Of a stretch of 64,000 nt of DNA, positions 43,571 to 52,844 are shown in pieces. Source of the stretch: JAXMDT01 sp046348685. Lineage in GTDB: Bacteria > Pseudomonadota > Alphaproteobacteria > Rickettsiales > UBA998. A model generated the notes under the pieces. That model worked only from the letters and a program-made list of their open reading frames with translations. It had not been told where the DNA came from and ran no database searches. Positions within the stretch are counted from its first letter, which is position 1. Every line of letters begins with the position of its first letter. A program made the position numbers and the translations under genes. Location: contig JAXMDT010000009.1 of assembly GCA_046348685.1 (NCBI GenBank), positions 19,129 through 83,128 of the forward strand. Reading direction: 5' to 3'.

Positions 43571-45775
43571 ATGAACACACCTCCGGTTCCCGCGCTCAAT
43601 CAAGTCCTGCTGCAAGTGCTTCCGGGTGTGAATCCCGCCAATGCGAGCGGGAGTACGCCAAACCAGCTGGCCACGATTGCCGCCGGCACTCTGATTACCG
43701 GTAATGTGTACGGACGCGATGCGACTGGCCACACTCAATTGGAAACACCCGATGGCATGATTTCACTAAAAATGGACCTTTTTATCAAGCGCGGCATCGA
43801 AGTCGTGCTCAAGATGGAACAGGTGCAGAAAGAAATGTTTGCCCGCATTGTCAGCGTCGATGGCAAATCGCTGGCGAAGTATATGGAATCGATTGGCATG
43901 AGCGCGCCGCAGCAGGATTCCATCGCGCATAGCTCACCCCTGTTGCAGACGCCAGATGAGTCCACTTCCACAAACCAGACGGTAGCATCCACTACCGCTG
44001 CACCCAAAGATGTCGCTACGACGCTGAAGGCCATTTTGGTTTCGCCTCCGTTTTTGGAAGGAGATGCAGCAACGCCGTTACCACCGGGTAATGTACCTGC
44101 TCCATTGCTTCCACAAGAGCTGGATTTATTGCCGGCGGAAATCAAACTGATTCTTTTGAAAGCAGCAATCGGCACGGCATTAAAGATCGATGTTGTGAAA
44201 CTGGAATTGCCCCAGCAGATGCAGGCCGCATTGCCTTTTTTCAGCCAGCCCAACCCATCAACTTTTCCGACCGGAGCACCGGCAGCGACCTCCTCAGCAG
44301 GCACTCTCAATCCGTTGCCCGGCTCCATGTCCAATCCTCCGATTATCAATTCTGCTGTACCACCGAATACATCCGCGCCCGTCCCCCTAGCATCCGGCAT
44401 AGCAATTCCTGCCAGCATTCCACTGCCCGGCAATGCCGCATCCCCACTACCGCCAATGCCTGCAAACCCAACCTTGCCTTCTGTTTCCGGGGCAGCGCCT
44501 GTTCCTACACAAATTGCACCTGCCGGCGTCGCACATATACTCAATCAGACAGGCGCGCTCGTGGAATCGCTACCGGAAATGGTGGTTCCCGCGCAGCAGA
44601 TAGTACGACCTCTTACTCCATCGCCCTTATCAGTGCCAGAAACGCAAATCCCGCTTTCGGTAAACAGCATACCTCAGGAAGCCAGGTCTGGCACCTCAGG
44701 CGCGCAAGCATCTTTACCTAACGCAGAACCCTCCTTTCTACCGCCAGCATATAAACCTTATTCACCTAATACGGCAGCGCCATTGCCTGCTCAGGCACCC
44801 CACATCTTTACACCGCCACCGCAATCCGCCACCTCGACGACGATGGTCATGCCGGCACAGCATGCGGCCTCTTCATCTATACCAGCCCACATAGCTCTAA
44901 CACATTCACCCGTTTTTTCGGCCACTGTTATTGCCTCTTCGCCTGATGGCCAGATCACATTACAGACACCCGTAGGCACGCTAAATTTATTTTCTCCAAC
45001 GCAACTGCCGGTTGGCACCAAGCTCAGCTTTACCATCGCGACGATTGAACCGGCACCGGAATCGGAGATCACCGCGCCGCCGGTACAGGGAGCCAAACCC
45101 TATAAAGGCATTGGTGAAATCGATGATTTTCCCTATCCAATTCCCTATGCCAGCAACGATATCGCAACTCCGCGCCTAGTGCCTCGCCCGGGCGCTTCCT
45201 TATCAGCGGAAATTTTATTTTTGCTGGTTGCTTTAAAAGGTGGTGACGTGCGCAAATGGCTGGGTGAACCAAACGCTAAAGAGCTTGAAAAAACGGGTAA
45301 GCTTGATCTGCTCCAACGGATTACGCAGGATTTTGCCGCAATGCGTGGCACACTCGGTGAAGCACGCGATCCCGGCACATGGATGCAGGCAAGCATTCCT
45401 ATATTTCATCAGGGGTTACATACGCTGCAATGGTTCCAGAAACGCGGTGATCAGCAAGGCAAAGATAAGCATAAATCCTCGTTCGACGAACACTTCCTCG
45501 TCGATTTTCACCTGACGCAGCTGGGTCACATGCAGCTCGATGGCATGGTAAAGCGGCAAAATCCAGGATACAGCTTCGATTTAACTGTGCGTAGCGAAAA
45601 TCCGCTGACGCCGGTTATGCTACGGGATATCCAGTCTATTTACGCAGAAGCACAGCAAATCGGTGGCTTTAAGGGGGCACTTGTCTTCCGCGCAGGGCTG
45701 GGCGCCTGTGTTAAGCTGGACACGTTTCAGACGCAGGCTGACAGCACGACTCCGCCCCATTCCATACTAGCCTGA
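43571..45775 (+). CDS. fliK: Flagellar hook-length control (FliK-like) protein
   Basis: 734 residues. The first 90 residues form an N-terminal domain (MNTPPVPALNQVLLQVLPGV). The middle (about 130-520) is Pro/Ala/Ser/Thr-rich low-complexity sequence, like the flexible part of FliK. The C-terminal domain (about 620-734) resembles FliK's substrate-switch domain (FLVDFHLTQLGHMQLDGMVKRQNPGYSFDLTVRSENPLTPVML), matching its LxLxLxPxxLGxVxV pattern loosely. Context (end of the flagellar cluster, right after flhG) supports the name. GGGAGG precedes the ATG. Without a FliK motif search I cannot exclude an unrelated Pro-rich protein. Confidence 0.72.
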   Translation: MNTPPVPALNQVLLQVLPGVNPANASGSTPNQLATIAAGTLITGNVYGRDATGHTQLETPDGMISLKMDLFIKRGIEVVLKMEQVQKEMFARIVSVDGKSLAKYMESIGMSAPQQDSIAHSSPLLQTPDESTSTNQTVASTTAAPKDVATTLKAILVSPPFLEGDAATPLPPGNVPAPLLPQELDLLPAEIKLILLKAAIGTALKIDVVKLELPQQMQAALPFFSQPNPSTFPTGAPAATSSAGTLNPLPGSMSNPPIINSAVPPNTSAPVPLASGIAIPASIPLPGNAASPLPPMPANPTLPSVSGAAPVPTQIAPAGVAHILNQTGALVESLPEMVVPAQQIVRPLTPSPLSVPETQIPLSVNSIPQEARSGTSGAQASLPNAEPSFLPPAYKPYSPNTAAPLPAQAPHIFTPPPQSATSTTMVMPAQHAASSSIPAHIALTHSPVFSATVIASSPDGQITLQTPVGTLNLFSPTQLPVGTKLSFTIATIEPAPESEITAPPVQGAKPYKGIGEIDDFPYPIPYASNDIATPRLVPRPGASLSAEILFLLVALKGGDVRKWLGEPNAKELEKTGKLDLLQRITQDFAAMRGTLGEARDPGTWMQASIPIFHQGLHTLQWFQKRGDQQGKDKHKSSFDEHFLVDFHLTQLGHMQLDGMVKRQNPGYSFDLTVRSENPLTPVMLRDIQSIYAEAQQIGGFKGALVFRAGLGACVKLDTFQTQADSTTPPHSILA

Positions 45776-45866
45776 AATATAGTCGCGTTTGGCATACGCG
45801 CTACGCATGTGAAAATGGGAAATGCTCTAGTTTACTTCTTGGTTTCCAGCGTCTAAAAGGGTTTAT

Positions 45867-46880
45867 ATGCCTACATCTGCCGTACGCAAACCATCCGTTC
45901 CCGCCCCTGCTACGCTTGAACCGCTCTTATCGCTGGTCAAGGCGGACATGCTGGCCGTTAATGACGTGATCCTGGGTTCGATTAGTGATGATGTACCCCT
46001 CATTCGCCGCATTGCCGAACATATTATTGCGTCGGGCGGCAAGCGGCTGCGCCCATCCTTGACGATTGCATGCGCAAAACTCTGCGGCCATGAAGGTACG
46101 CGCCAGATTGGTCTTGCAGCGGCTGTCGAATTGATTCACACGGCAACCTTGTTGCATGATGATGTTGTTGACGAGAGCACGCTTCGCCGCGGCAACGAAA
46201 CCGCCAATGCCATCTGGAGTAATCAGGCAAGTGTGCTCGTGGGCGATTTCCTGCTTAGCCGCGCTTTTCAACTGATGGTAGCGGATGGTTCCATTCCGAT
46301 TCTGAAGGTTTTATCGGATGCATCGGCGACAATCTCTAAGGGCGAGGTGATGCAGCTGGCAGCCGCTAATGATTCCACGACGTCAGAAGAACATTATCTG
46401 GCTATTATCGGAGCAAAAACGGCTGCACTCTTTGCTGCAGCGACGGAAATTGGCGCTATCATGGCCGATCGTGATCATTATCGTCAGTCGCTGCGTGAGT
46501 ATGGCGAATATCTCGGCATCGCATTTCAGTTGATGGACGATGCCCTGGACTACTCTGCCGATCCGCAAAAATTAGGTAAAGCGGTCGGCGATGACTTCCG
46601 CGAAGGCAAGCTGACACTGCCGGTAATTATCGCCTATCGCGAAGGTTCCTCCGAAGAGCAAGCGTTCTGGAAGCGCACTTTAGAGGATGCCAATCAACGC
46701 GATGACGATCTGGCGCAGGCCATCCAATATATTCAAAAATATGATGCCGTAGCGCGTGCGGTTCAGAAAGCGGCGGAATATGCGCAAAGGGCAGAAGATA
46801 TTTTAGGCGCCCTACCCGCTAATGAAGCGCGCGATGCATTAATTGCAACAGCACGCTTTTGCGCCAATCGCGAATTTTAA
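45867..46880 (+). CDS. ispB: Polyprenyl diphosphate synthase (octaprenyl/decaprenyl type)
   Basis: 337 residues, trans-isoprenyl synthase fold. It extends farnesyl or geranylgeranyl diphosphate to the ubiquinone side chain. First aspartate motif: LLHDDVVDES (about 93-102); second: QLMDDALDYSAD (about 215-226), both intact. GGKRLRPSL is the substrate site. Chain length cannot be told from sequence alone. AAAGGG precedes the ATG. Converges on a TAXI receptor gene. Confidence 0.93.
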   Translation: MPTSAVRKPSVPAPATLEPLLSLVKADMLAVNDVILGSISDDVPLIRRIAEHIIASGGKRLRPSLTIACAKLCGHEGTRQIGLAAAVELIHTATLLHDDVVDESTLRRGNETANAIWSNQASVLVGDFLLSRAFQLMVADGSIPILKVLSDASATISKGEVMQLAAANDSTTSEEHYLAIIGAKTAALFAAATEIGAIMADRDHYRQSLREYGEYLGIAFQLMDDALDYSADPQKLGKAVGDDFREGKLTLPVIIAYREGSSEEQAFWKRTLEDANQRDDDLAQAIQYIQKYDAVARAVQKAAEYAQRAEDILGALPANEARDALIATARFCANREF

Positions 46881-46884
46881 TTCG

Positions 46885-47865
46885 TTATTCCTTTAAAAGA
46901 CCGACTTCACGGTAGTAACGCTTTGCCCCTTCGTGAAGCGGCGCCGTCAAACCGTTGCTTATCATCTCTTTCTTATCGAGATTAGCTAAAATGGGATGCG
47001 TGGTCTTGAAATCATCAAAGTTTTCGAAAACGGCTTTAACGACCTGATAAATCAACTCTTCATCCACATCTTTCGAAGTAACGACCGTCGCTTTTACGCC
47101 GAAGGTTTTAATGTCTTCCGGGTTATTGGTATACATGCCACCCGGAATCGTTGCGAGAGAGTAATACGGGTATGTGGCGAATAATTTTTCAATGTCCGGG
47201 CCATCAACATTGACCAGTTTACTGTTACAATTGTTGGCAACTTCCTGAATAGATCCGTTCGGATGGCCGGTGGCGAAAACAAACGCATCGATTTCTTTTT
47301 TGCATAGTTTGGCTGCTTGATCAGCAGCACGGTATTCAGTGGCAGCTTTAAATACGCCGAGATTCCATCCCTTGGCTCTCATGACTTCATCCATTGTGCC
47401 CCGCATACCGGAACCAGGATTGCCGATATTCACAATTTTACCGCGCAGGTCATCGAAGCTATGTACGCCGGAATCGGCACGCGCAACGACGGTAAATGCT
47501 TCGCTATGCAGCGAAAAAACAGAACGCAGATCAGGATTGGCACCTTGATCTGAAAATGCCCCCGTCCCGTTATAGGCATTATATTGCCAATCGGACTGGG
47601 CAAAACCCATATCGAGATCGTGCTCGCGGATCGACGTAAGATTAGCAATCGAACCACCCGTCAATTCAACCGCGCAACGAATGCCATGCTCTTTGGATTT
47701 ACGATTTACAAAATGGCAGATCGTGCCGCCAACCGGATAGTAGACGCCGGTAACGCCCGCCGTACCGAACGTGATGAATTTATTGCCAGCCGATGCGGGC
47801 GTGGAAAGAAGCGTGGCAGCCGCTACAAAAAAAACCGTAAAACCTAAAAAATGCTTGCGCATCAT
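46885..47865 (-). CDS. TAXI-family TRAP transporter solute receptor
   Basis: 326 residues. Signal peptide (MMRKHFLGFTVFFVAAATLLSTPASA) then the periplasmic TAXI domain: FITFGTAGVTGVYYPVGGTICHFVNRK, CAVELTGGSIANLTSIREHDLDMGFAQSDW, FTVVARADSGVHSFDDLRGKIVNIGNPGSG. The TAXI subgroup typically binds glutamate/glutamine or small organic acids and works with a TRAP DctQM-type carrier; no such carrier gene is adjacent. The regulator LdtR-like gene lies upstream on the same strand. Confidence 0.93.
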   Translation of the reverse strand: MMRKHFLGFTVFFVAAATLLSTPASAGNKFITFGTAGVTGVYYPVGGTICHFVNRKSKEHGIRCAVELTGGSIANLTSIREHDLDMGFAQSDWQYNAYNGTGAFSDQGANPDLRSVFSLHSEAFTVVARADSGVHSFDDLRGKIVNIGNPGSGMRGTMDEVMRAKGWNLGVFKAATEYRAADQAAKLCKKEIDAFVFATGHPNGSIQEVANNCNSKLVNVDGPDIEKLFATYPYYSLATIPGGMYTNNPEDIKTFGVKATVVTSKDVDEELIYQVVKAVFENFDDFKTTHPILANLDKKEMISNGLTAPLHEGAKRYYREVGLLKE

Positions 47866-47969
47866 TACGTACCCCGTTTGCGAGTGATCATTTCAAACGG
47901 CAGGACGTTAGCAAAGCGTATTGCATCGCGCAATATGGATGATGGTAAAGCGAAATTAAGAACTAACGA

Positions 47970-48422
47970 CTAGGATTTATAGGAATTGTTCATGCAGTCC
48001 GTCCAAAAACGCTCCAATTGCAGGAGCAGTTTGTTGACGGTCGCCAACTGGTCGGCACTTGGGTCGCGGAGCGACTTGATGTGTCGCTCGTAAAGCTCAT
48101 CAATTTTACGGCATAGCTCCAGGCCCTTATCGGACAAACGGATTTTAATCGAGCGTTTGTCGTGAAGGGAACGCTCCTGCAGAAGGTAACCGTTTTCAAC
48201 AAGCTTCTTGACGTTGTAGGATACGTTCGAGCCAAGATAATAGCCACGGTTGGTGAGCTCGCCTATCGTCAGTTCTTCGGAATTGATGTTGTACAGAATA
48301 AGCGTCTGCACGTTGTTGATGTCAGCAATTTTCTGACGATCCAGTTCCGCCTTGATCACATCGAGGAAGCGGCGGTGCAACCGTTCGATCAATAAAATAG
48401 ACTCAATGTATGTATCCTTCAC
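47970..48422 (-). CDS. ldtR: MarR-family regulator, LdtR-like
   Basis: 150 residues. The winged-helix domain spans about 30-120: LTIGELTNRGYYLGSNVSYNVKKLVENGYLLQERSLHDKRSIKIRLSDKG. The ESILLIERLHRRFLDVIKAELDR start and GELTNRGYYLGSNVSYN segment are characteristic of alphaproteobacterial LdtR, which in Liberibacter and rhizobia controls an L,D-transpeptidase and stress genes. No ldtP gene is nearby. A palindrome lies 25 bases before the start, perhaps for autoregulation. AGGAG precedes the ATG. The name is by resemblance. Confidence 0.82.
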   Translation of the reverse strand: MKDTYIESILLIERLHRRFLDVIKAELDRQKIADINNVQTLILYNINSEELTIGELTNRGYYLGSNVSYNVKKLVENGYLLQERSLHDKRSIKIRLSDKGLELCRKIDELYERHIKSLRDPSADQLATVNKLLLQLERFWTDCMNNSYKS

Positions 48423-48446
48423 GGAACGTCTCCTTCGTGATTATGT

Positions 48447-48458
48447 ATACTATAGTAT
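48447..48458. promoter_or_regulatory. Palindromic candidate operator upstream of the LdtR-like gene
   Basis: ATACTATAGTAT is a perfect 12-base palindrome 25 bases before the regulator's ATG. It includes TATAGT, a usable -10 on the minus strand. MarR proteins often bind palindromes overlapping their own promoter. A second good palindrome is not seen nearby. Confidence 0.5.
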
Positions 48459-48513
48459 GGGTAAAATCATAATAAAAAGTAAAAAGAATGTTATCTAATT
48501 ATTAGACTTAGCA

Positions 48514-50061
48514 CTAAATTTCGCGTTTTAAGCGAGCTGGATCGGAAGGAATCTCGATATAAACAATCGTCCCTTTCTTCGGCTCGCTTTCCATAAATAT
48601 CTTGCCGCGATGCAATTCAACCAGTTTGCGGGTCAGCGGCAGCCCGAGTCCCGTTCCCTCGAATTTTCGGTCGAGATCGCCTTCCACCTGGCCGAACGGC
48701 TGGAACGCGATGTCGATATGTTCCTTAGTCATACCAATACCGGTGTCACGTACAGTAATTAAGAAGAGATCTTTATGATTTGTGGTAGCCTGGCAGAGCA
48801 CGGATATATGAACCTTACCTCCCGATTCTGTAAACTTCACGGCATTCGAAACGACGTTTAACAGTATCTGTATGAGACGGACGCGGTCGGCAATAATGAA
48901 CGGCAGGCTTTCCGGTACGTCCGTCGTGATCCGCACGCCGCTGCGCTCAGCGCGTTCATTCAAGATCGTCACCGTTTTTTGAATTGCCTTATTGATGTCG
49001 AATTCCTCGAAATCAAGCGTCAGTTTGCCAGCTTCTGCCTTGGAAAGGTCCAGGATGTCATTGATGATCTCGAGCAGATGCACCCCGGAATCATGAATAT
49101 CAGATGCATATTCCTTATATTTTGGACCAACCTCACCGAATAGTTGGTTACTTATGATCGAGGAGAACCCGATAATCGCATTGAGTGGCGTACGCAATTC
49201 ATGGCTGATGCTGGCCAAGAAGCGCGATTTTGCCATATTAGCAGATTCCGCATGTTCTTTTGCCGTTTCCAATTCCACCGTGTGACGCCTAACCTCTTTC
49301 TCATGCTCTTCGATATCGGCAAGCATTCGATTAAAGGCATCATACAATGTTGCCATCTCATCAGAGTAAAGCGGCATTTCGATGTCCGTTTTGTTGGCGC
49401 GCATAGAGTAATCATGGCGCTGAGTCACCATAGCGGTCGTGTCGGCGAGTTGCAGGATGGGCGCCGAAATAGAACGCTGCATGCGTGCTGCCAGGATATA
49501 CGCCATGATGACAACGCCGCACATGACACCAAGCGCCGTCAGTAGTTGCTTTCGTATAAAATCATCGACGTCGCGCAGATCTGACTGGACATAAATCGTA
49601 CCGACGATTTCACCGCCATTGTCTTTGATCCGATTGATTATCTCGATACTGTTATTTTCACTACGCCGTTCACCTGCATTTATATTTGGACAGTGCGAAA
49701 TCTCATTCAACGAAATTGCGCCGGTGCTGAACTGGTTTTCCAACTTATCTGTAATCGGATAAAACGCAAACAGCGTGTTATCGCTGTCATATACACATGC
49801 TTTGATAACGGACGGTTTCAGTTGGAATACCTCAAGTCCGGTTGTCACAAAGTCGCGGCGGCCAAAAGCGATATTATTTTTATTATGCTGCCCCACCATT
49901 TCAGCAACACGCACGAGATCCGCATGGATGTTCTGCCGAATATTGATGATACCAATCAGCGTAATCATGAACGTGGTAATACCGACCGAGACAAGCGTCA
50001 CGGTTAAGATGACAAGCATCAAGCGCTTTCGAAGCGAAAATGTGCGCGAGGATTTACTCAT
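48514..50061 (-). CDS. Membrane sensor histidine kinase with CHASE-like domain
   Basis: 515 residues. TM1 at about 14-38 (MLVILTVTLVSVGITTFMITLIGI), periplasmic CHASE8-like region to about 165 (HNKNNIAFGRRDFVTTGLEVF), TM2 at about 175-195 (LLTALGVMCGVVIMAYILAARM), HAMP domain, a coiled coil (EEHEKEVRRHTVELETAKEH), HisKA H-box FLASISHELRTPLNAIIGFSS with the phospho-His, and HATPase with VVSNAVKFTESGG, VRDTGIGMTKEHIDIAFQPF and GTGLGLPL. No cognate response regulator is adjacent. Upstream 250 bases lie before divergent glmS. Confidence 0.95.
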   Translation of the reverse strand: MSKSSRTFSLRKRLMLVILTVTLVSVGITTFMITLIGIINIRQNIHADLVRVAEMVGQHNKNNIAFGRRDFVTTGLEVFQLKPSVIKACVYDSDNTLFAFYPITDKLENQFSTGAISLNEISHCPNINAGERRSENNSIEIINRIKDNGGEIVGTIYVQSDLRDVDDFIRKQLLTALGVMCGVVIMAYILAARMQRSISAPILQLADTTAMVTQRHDYSMRANKTDIEMPLYSDEMATLYDAFNRMLADIEEHEKEVRRHTVELETAKEHAESANMAKSRFLASISHELRTPLNAIIGFSSIISNQLFGEVGPKYKEYASDIHDSGVHLLEIINDILDLSKAEAGKLTLDFEEFDINKAIQKTVTILNERAERSGVRITTDVPESLPFIIADRVRLIQILLNVVSNAVKFTESGGKVHISVLCQATTNHKDLFLITVRDTGIGMTKEHIDIAFQPFGQVEGDLDRKFEGTGLGLPLTRKLVELHRGKIFMESEPKKGTIVYIEIPSDPARLKREI

Positions 50062-50111
50062 CGCACGCGCATGTCGCTGAAGGCAAATCGCCTTACGGAA
50101 AAAAGGGTCAC

Positions 50112-50140
50112 CATAGAAACAAAGCTTTGTTTTTTCTATG
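50112..50140. repeat. Inverted repeat between the sensor kinase and glmS
   Basis: CATAGAAACAAAG pairs with CTTTGTTTTTTCTATG (two unpaired T), a 29-base imperfect palindrome with a core AAACAAAGCTTTGTTT. It lies in the 250-base divergent promoter region. It could be a bidirectional operator or, because of its T-run, a weak terminator; function unknown. Confidence 0.5.
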
Positions 50141-50311
50141 TTTCAGTGTCGCATAGAATTCTTAAACCCTCATAAAATAACTCTTAATAAAGCCTAGAGA
50201 ATCTCTTAACTATCGGTAAAACCTACGCTTCTTGCGCGGTAACATTCTGTAACATGATGTGCGGCAAATCTGCTTGATTATACGGGGTGTTAGAAGGTAG
50301 ACACAGTGCCC

Positions 50312-52135
50312 ATGTGCGGCATTATAGGCATCGTTGGAAATAAGCAGGCAGAACCGGTTCTGATTGAAGGTCTGAAACGGTTGGAATATCGCGGCTATGA
50401 TTCCGCCGGCGTCGCCACAATCCATGATGATACGTTACTTCGCGCCCGGGTGCAGGGCAAAATCCGTCGCCTGGAGGAGAGACTATCCGGGCATCATCTA
50501 CAGGGCACGATAGGAATTGGCCATACCCGCTGGGCAACGCATGGCGCTCCGACTGACGCTAACGCGCATCCCCATGTCAGCGAACGCGTTGCCGTGGTTC
50601 ATAACGGCATCATTGAGAACCACTCAGATCTGCGTGATTCTTTAAAGAAAAAAGGTTATGTTTTCACCAGCGAGACAGATACGGAAGTTGTCCCCTTCCT
50701 TTTGGAAGACGCATTGAAATCAGGATTGACACCTGAGCAGGCCGTTCTTTCGGTCATCAAGCAGCTGCATGGCGCCTATGCGCTAGCCATTCTGTTTACC
50801 GATATGCCGGAGACATTATTCGCCGCACGCCTCGGTTCGCCACTGGCCATTGGGTATGGCGATGGATTTCTGATGCTGGGTTCGGACGCGGTCGCGCTTT
50901 CTCCCTTCGTTACGCGCGCCTCTTACCTGGAAGAAGGCGATTGCGCCATGCTTACGGCAAAAGACGCTGTTTTTTATGATCGCGAGCACACCCGGGTTAC
51001 ACGGGAAATAAAGACCATAGCTGCCGCCGGAAGCCTCACTGATAAAGGCAACTTTCCGCATTTCATGCTGAAAGAAATTTATGAGCAGCCAGATGCCGTC
51101 GCCGCCACCATCCATAATTTCTACGATGCAACCCAGGAAGGCTTCAGCTTTGGCAAATTGACCGATGTCTTTGCGGCCGCTGCCAAGATCAGTATGGTTG
51201 CCTGCGGCACATCCTTCTATGCAGCGCAGGTGGCGCGCTACTGGTTTGAGCAGATCGCCAAGCTACCTGCCAGTATCGATATCGCGTCCGAATTCCGTTA
51301 TCGCCAGCCGCTTTTACCCAAAGGCGGCATCGGCCTTTTTATTTCGCAGTCCGGTGAGACCGCTGATACACTGGCGGCGCTTCGCCATTCTAAAAGCGAG
51401 GGGCAATATACGGTCGGCCTCGTCAATGTTCCCGAAAGCACCATCTCGCGTGAAGCCGACAGTGTTCTTTACACGTTGGCAGGCACGGAAATCGGCGTTG
51501 CTTCGACTAAAGCTTTCAATACGCAGCTTGCCGCCCTCGCCTGCCTGACTTTATCGGCGGCGCGTGAACGGGGGGTGATTGACGCAGCTGCTATGCATAG
51601 CGCCGTGCACGCCTTTACCGGAGTACCCGAAATGATGCATCAGGTTCTGGCGCTTGATCAGCAAATTCACAAGGTCGCGGAGGATATTTATCAAAGCCGC
51701 AGCATGATTTTCATAGGGCGCGGCACCGGTTATCCGATCGCCTGTGAAGGCGCCCTGAAAATGAAGGAAATTTCCTACATTCACGCGGAAGGATATGCCG
51801 CCGGTGAACTGAAACACGGCCCCCTCGCCTTGATCGATCAAGATATGCCGGTTGTTGTCGTCGCGCCGGAAGATGCGCTCTTTGAAAAAACGGCATCCAA
51901 CCTGCAGGAAGTTGCGGCGCGCGGCGGAAAGATCATTCTGCTTTCAAGCGAAGAAGGGGCAAGGAAACTAAAATCGCTGGCGCGTCATGTTATTACTCTG
52001 CCGGAGTGCGATGTGCTTGCAGCCCCTATTCTTTACGCGACCCCATTGCAATTGCTCGCTTACCATACCGCCGTACTACGCGGCAACGATGTAGATCAGC
52101 CGCGCAATCTCGCGAAATCCGTTACAGTTGAATAA
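50312..52135 (+). CDS. glmS: Glutamine-fructose-6-phosphate aminotransferase (isomerising)
   Basis: 607 residues. The start is ATG 50312 so that Cys2 (MCGIIGIVG) becomes the N-terminal nucleophile after Met removal; an earlier GTG is ruled out by this. GlmS makes glucosamine-6-phosphate for peptidoglycan and LPS. The glutaminase domain (1-240) has HTRWATHGAPTDANAHPH; the SIS domains (about 290-607) have CGTSFYAA, SQSGETADTL, ASTKAF and the C-terminal isomerase loop EGYAAGELKHGPLALID with NLAKSVTVE tail. GAAGG lies about 15 bases before the ATG. Confidence 0.98.
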   Translation: MCGIIGIVGNKQAEPVLIEGLKRLEYRGYDSAGVATIHDDTLLRARVQGKIRRLEERLSGHHLQGTIGIGHTRWATHGAPTDANAHPHVSERVAVVHNGIIENHSDLRDSLKKKGYVFTSETDTEVVPFLLEDALKSGLTPEQAVLSVIKQLHGAYALAILFTDMPETLFAARLGSPLAIGYGDGFLMLGSDAVALSPFVTRASYLEEGDCAMLTAKDAVFYDREHTRVTREIKTIAAAGSLTDKGNFPHFMLKEIYEQPDAVAATIHNFYDATQEGFSFGKLTDVFAAAAKISMVACGTSFYAAQVARYWFEQIAKLPASIDIASEFRYRQPLLPKGGIGLFISQSGETADTLAALRHSKSEGQYTVGLVNVPESTISREADSVLYTLAGTEIGVASTKAFNTQLAALACLTLSAARERGVIDAAAMHSAVHAFTGVPEMMHQVLALDQQIHKVAEDIYQSRSMIFIGRGTGYPIACEGALKMKEISYIHAEGYAAGELKHGPLALIDQDMPVVVVAPEDALFEKTASNLQEVAARGGKIILLSSEEGARKLKSLARHVITLPECDVLAAPILYATPLQLLAYHTAVLRGNDVDQPRNLAKSVTVE

Positions 52136-52816
52136 TTATAAAAGCGTGAACAGCAAGGCTGTTGAGGCGCAGGCGGCCGTAAATGCCATTGGCCTAAATT
52201 CTTCAATTACGCGTAATCCAATCCAAACAACAAGAATCGCGGCGGCTGCATAATGAAAGACCGGCATTGGAACTGCCATACCGGCGATGCTTAGCGGCAC
52301 GGCATAATTAGCGATGGCAAGCTTGCGTTTACTACCCAGCCACAGAATCACCCCCACCATCAGAAACAGGTAGCTGCTCACGATGAAACCATGCATTGTT
52401 CCTTCCTGCAGCGTGCGAAACACGGCGGTTACGCCTGCCGTGGCGACCAGCATAATAGCGGGCAATCGCACGCCATTGAAAGCTATGGATGCCAGGACGA
52501 TCCAGCATTCACCAAGCGCCATGTAAAGCAGCATTTGTTCGCTTACTCCAAAGCGCCACCAGGCGGCCATGAAGACGATGCCACTGGCGATCTCGATCCA
52601 GGTATAAATAGAAGGTACGGCAACACCGCATTTACGACATTTTCCTTTGTTAAACAGCCAGGAGAAAATTGGAAATTTGTCACGTTCCTCTAAATAAGCG
52701 TGGCAATGGTCGCAATACGGAGGATCGTTAGCGATTTTAAGATTCCGCGGTAGCCGGTACACTAAGGATGTCGCAAAATTGCCGACGCAGGCACCGATGA
52801 GAAACACCCCAAACAA
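52136..52816 (-). CDS. Prepilin-peptidase-like protein lacking catalytic aspartates
   Basis: 226 residues. The N-terminal domain of type IV prepilin peptidases is clear: GACVGNFATSLVYRLPRNL, the zinc pair C-x-x-C twice (CDHC, CRKC), then hydrophobic helices. Canonical members have a first Asp in a LID(x)LPD-type helix and a second in GxGD. Here the first region reads SIAFNGVRLPA and the second EGTMHGFIVSS, so both aspartates are missing. The protein may retain only the N-methylation (leader-domain) role or act otherwise. The pilin at 28.9 kb would need another peptidase. Confidence 0.8.
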   Translation of the reverse strand: MFGVFLIGACVGNFATSLVYRLPRNLKIANDPPYCDHCHAYLEERDKFPIFSWLFNKGKCRKCGVAVPSIYTWIEIASGIVFMAAWWRFGVSEQMLLYMALGECWIVLASIAFNGVRLPAIMLVATAGVTAVFRTLQEGTMHGFIVSSYLFLMVGVILWLGSKRKLAIANYAVPLSIAGMAVPMPVFHYAAAAILVVWIGLRVIEEFRPMAFTAACASTALLFTLL

Positions 52817-52844
52817 GATGGGAATGAGCTCAAACGGCGTCAGC

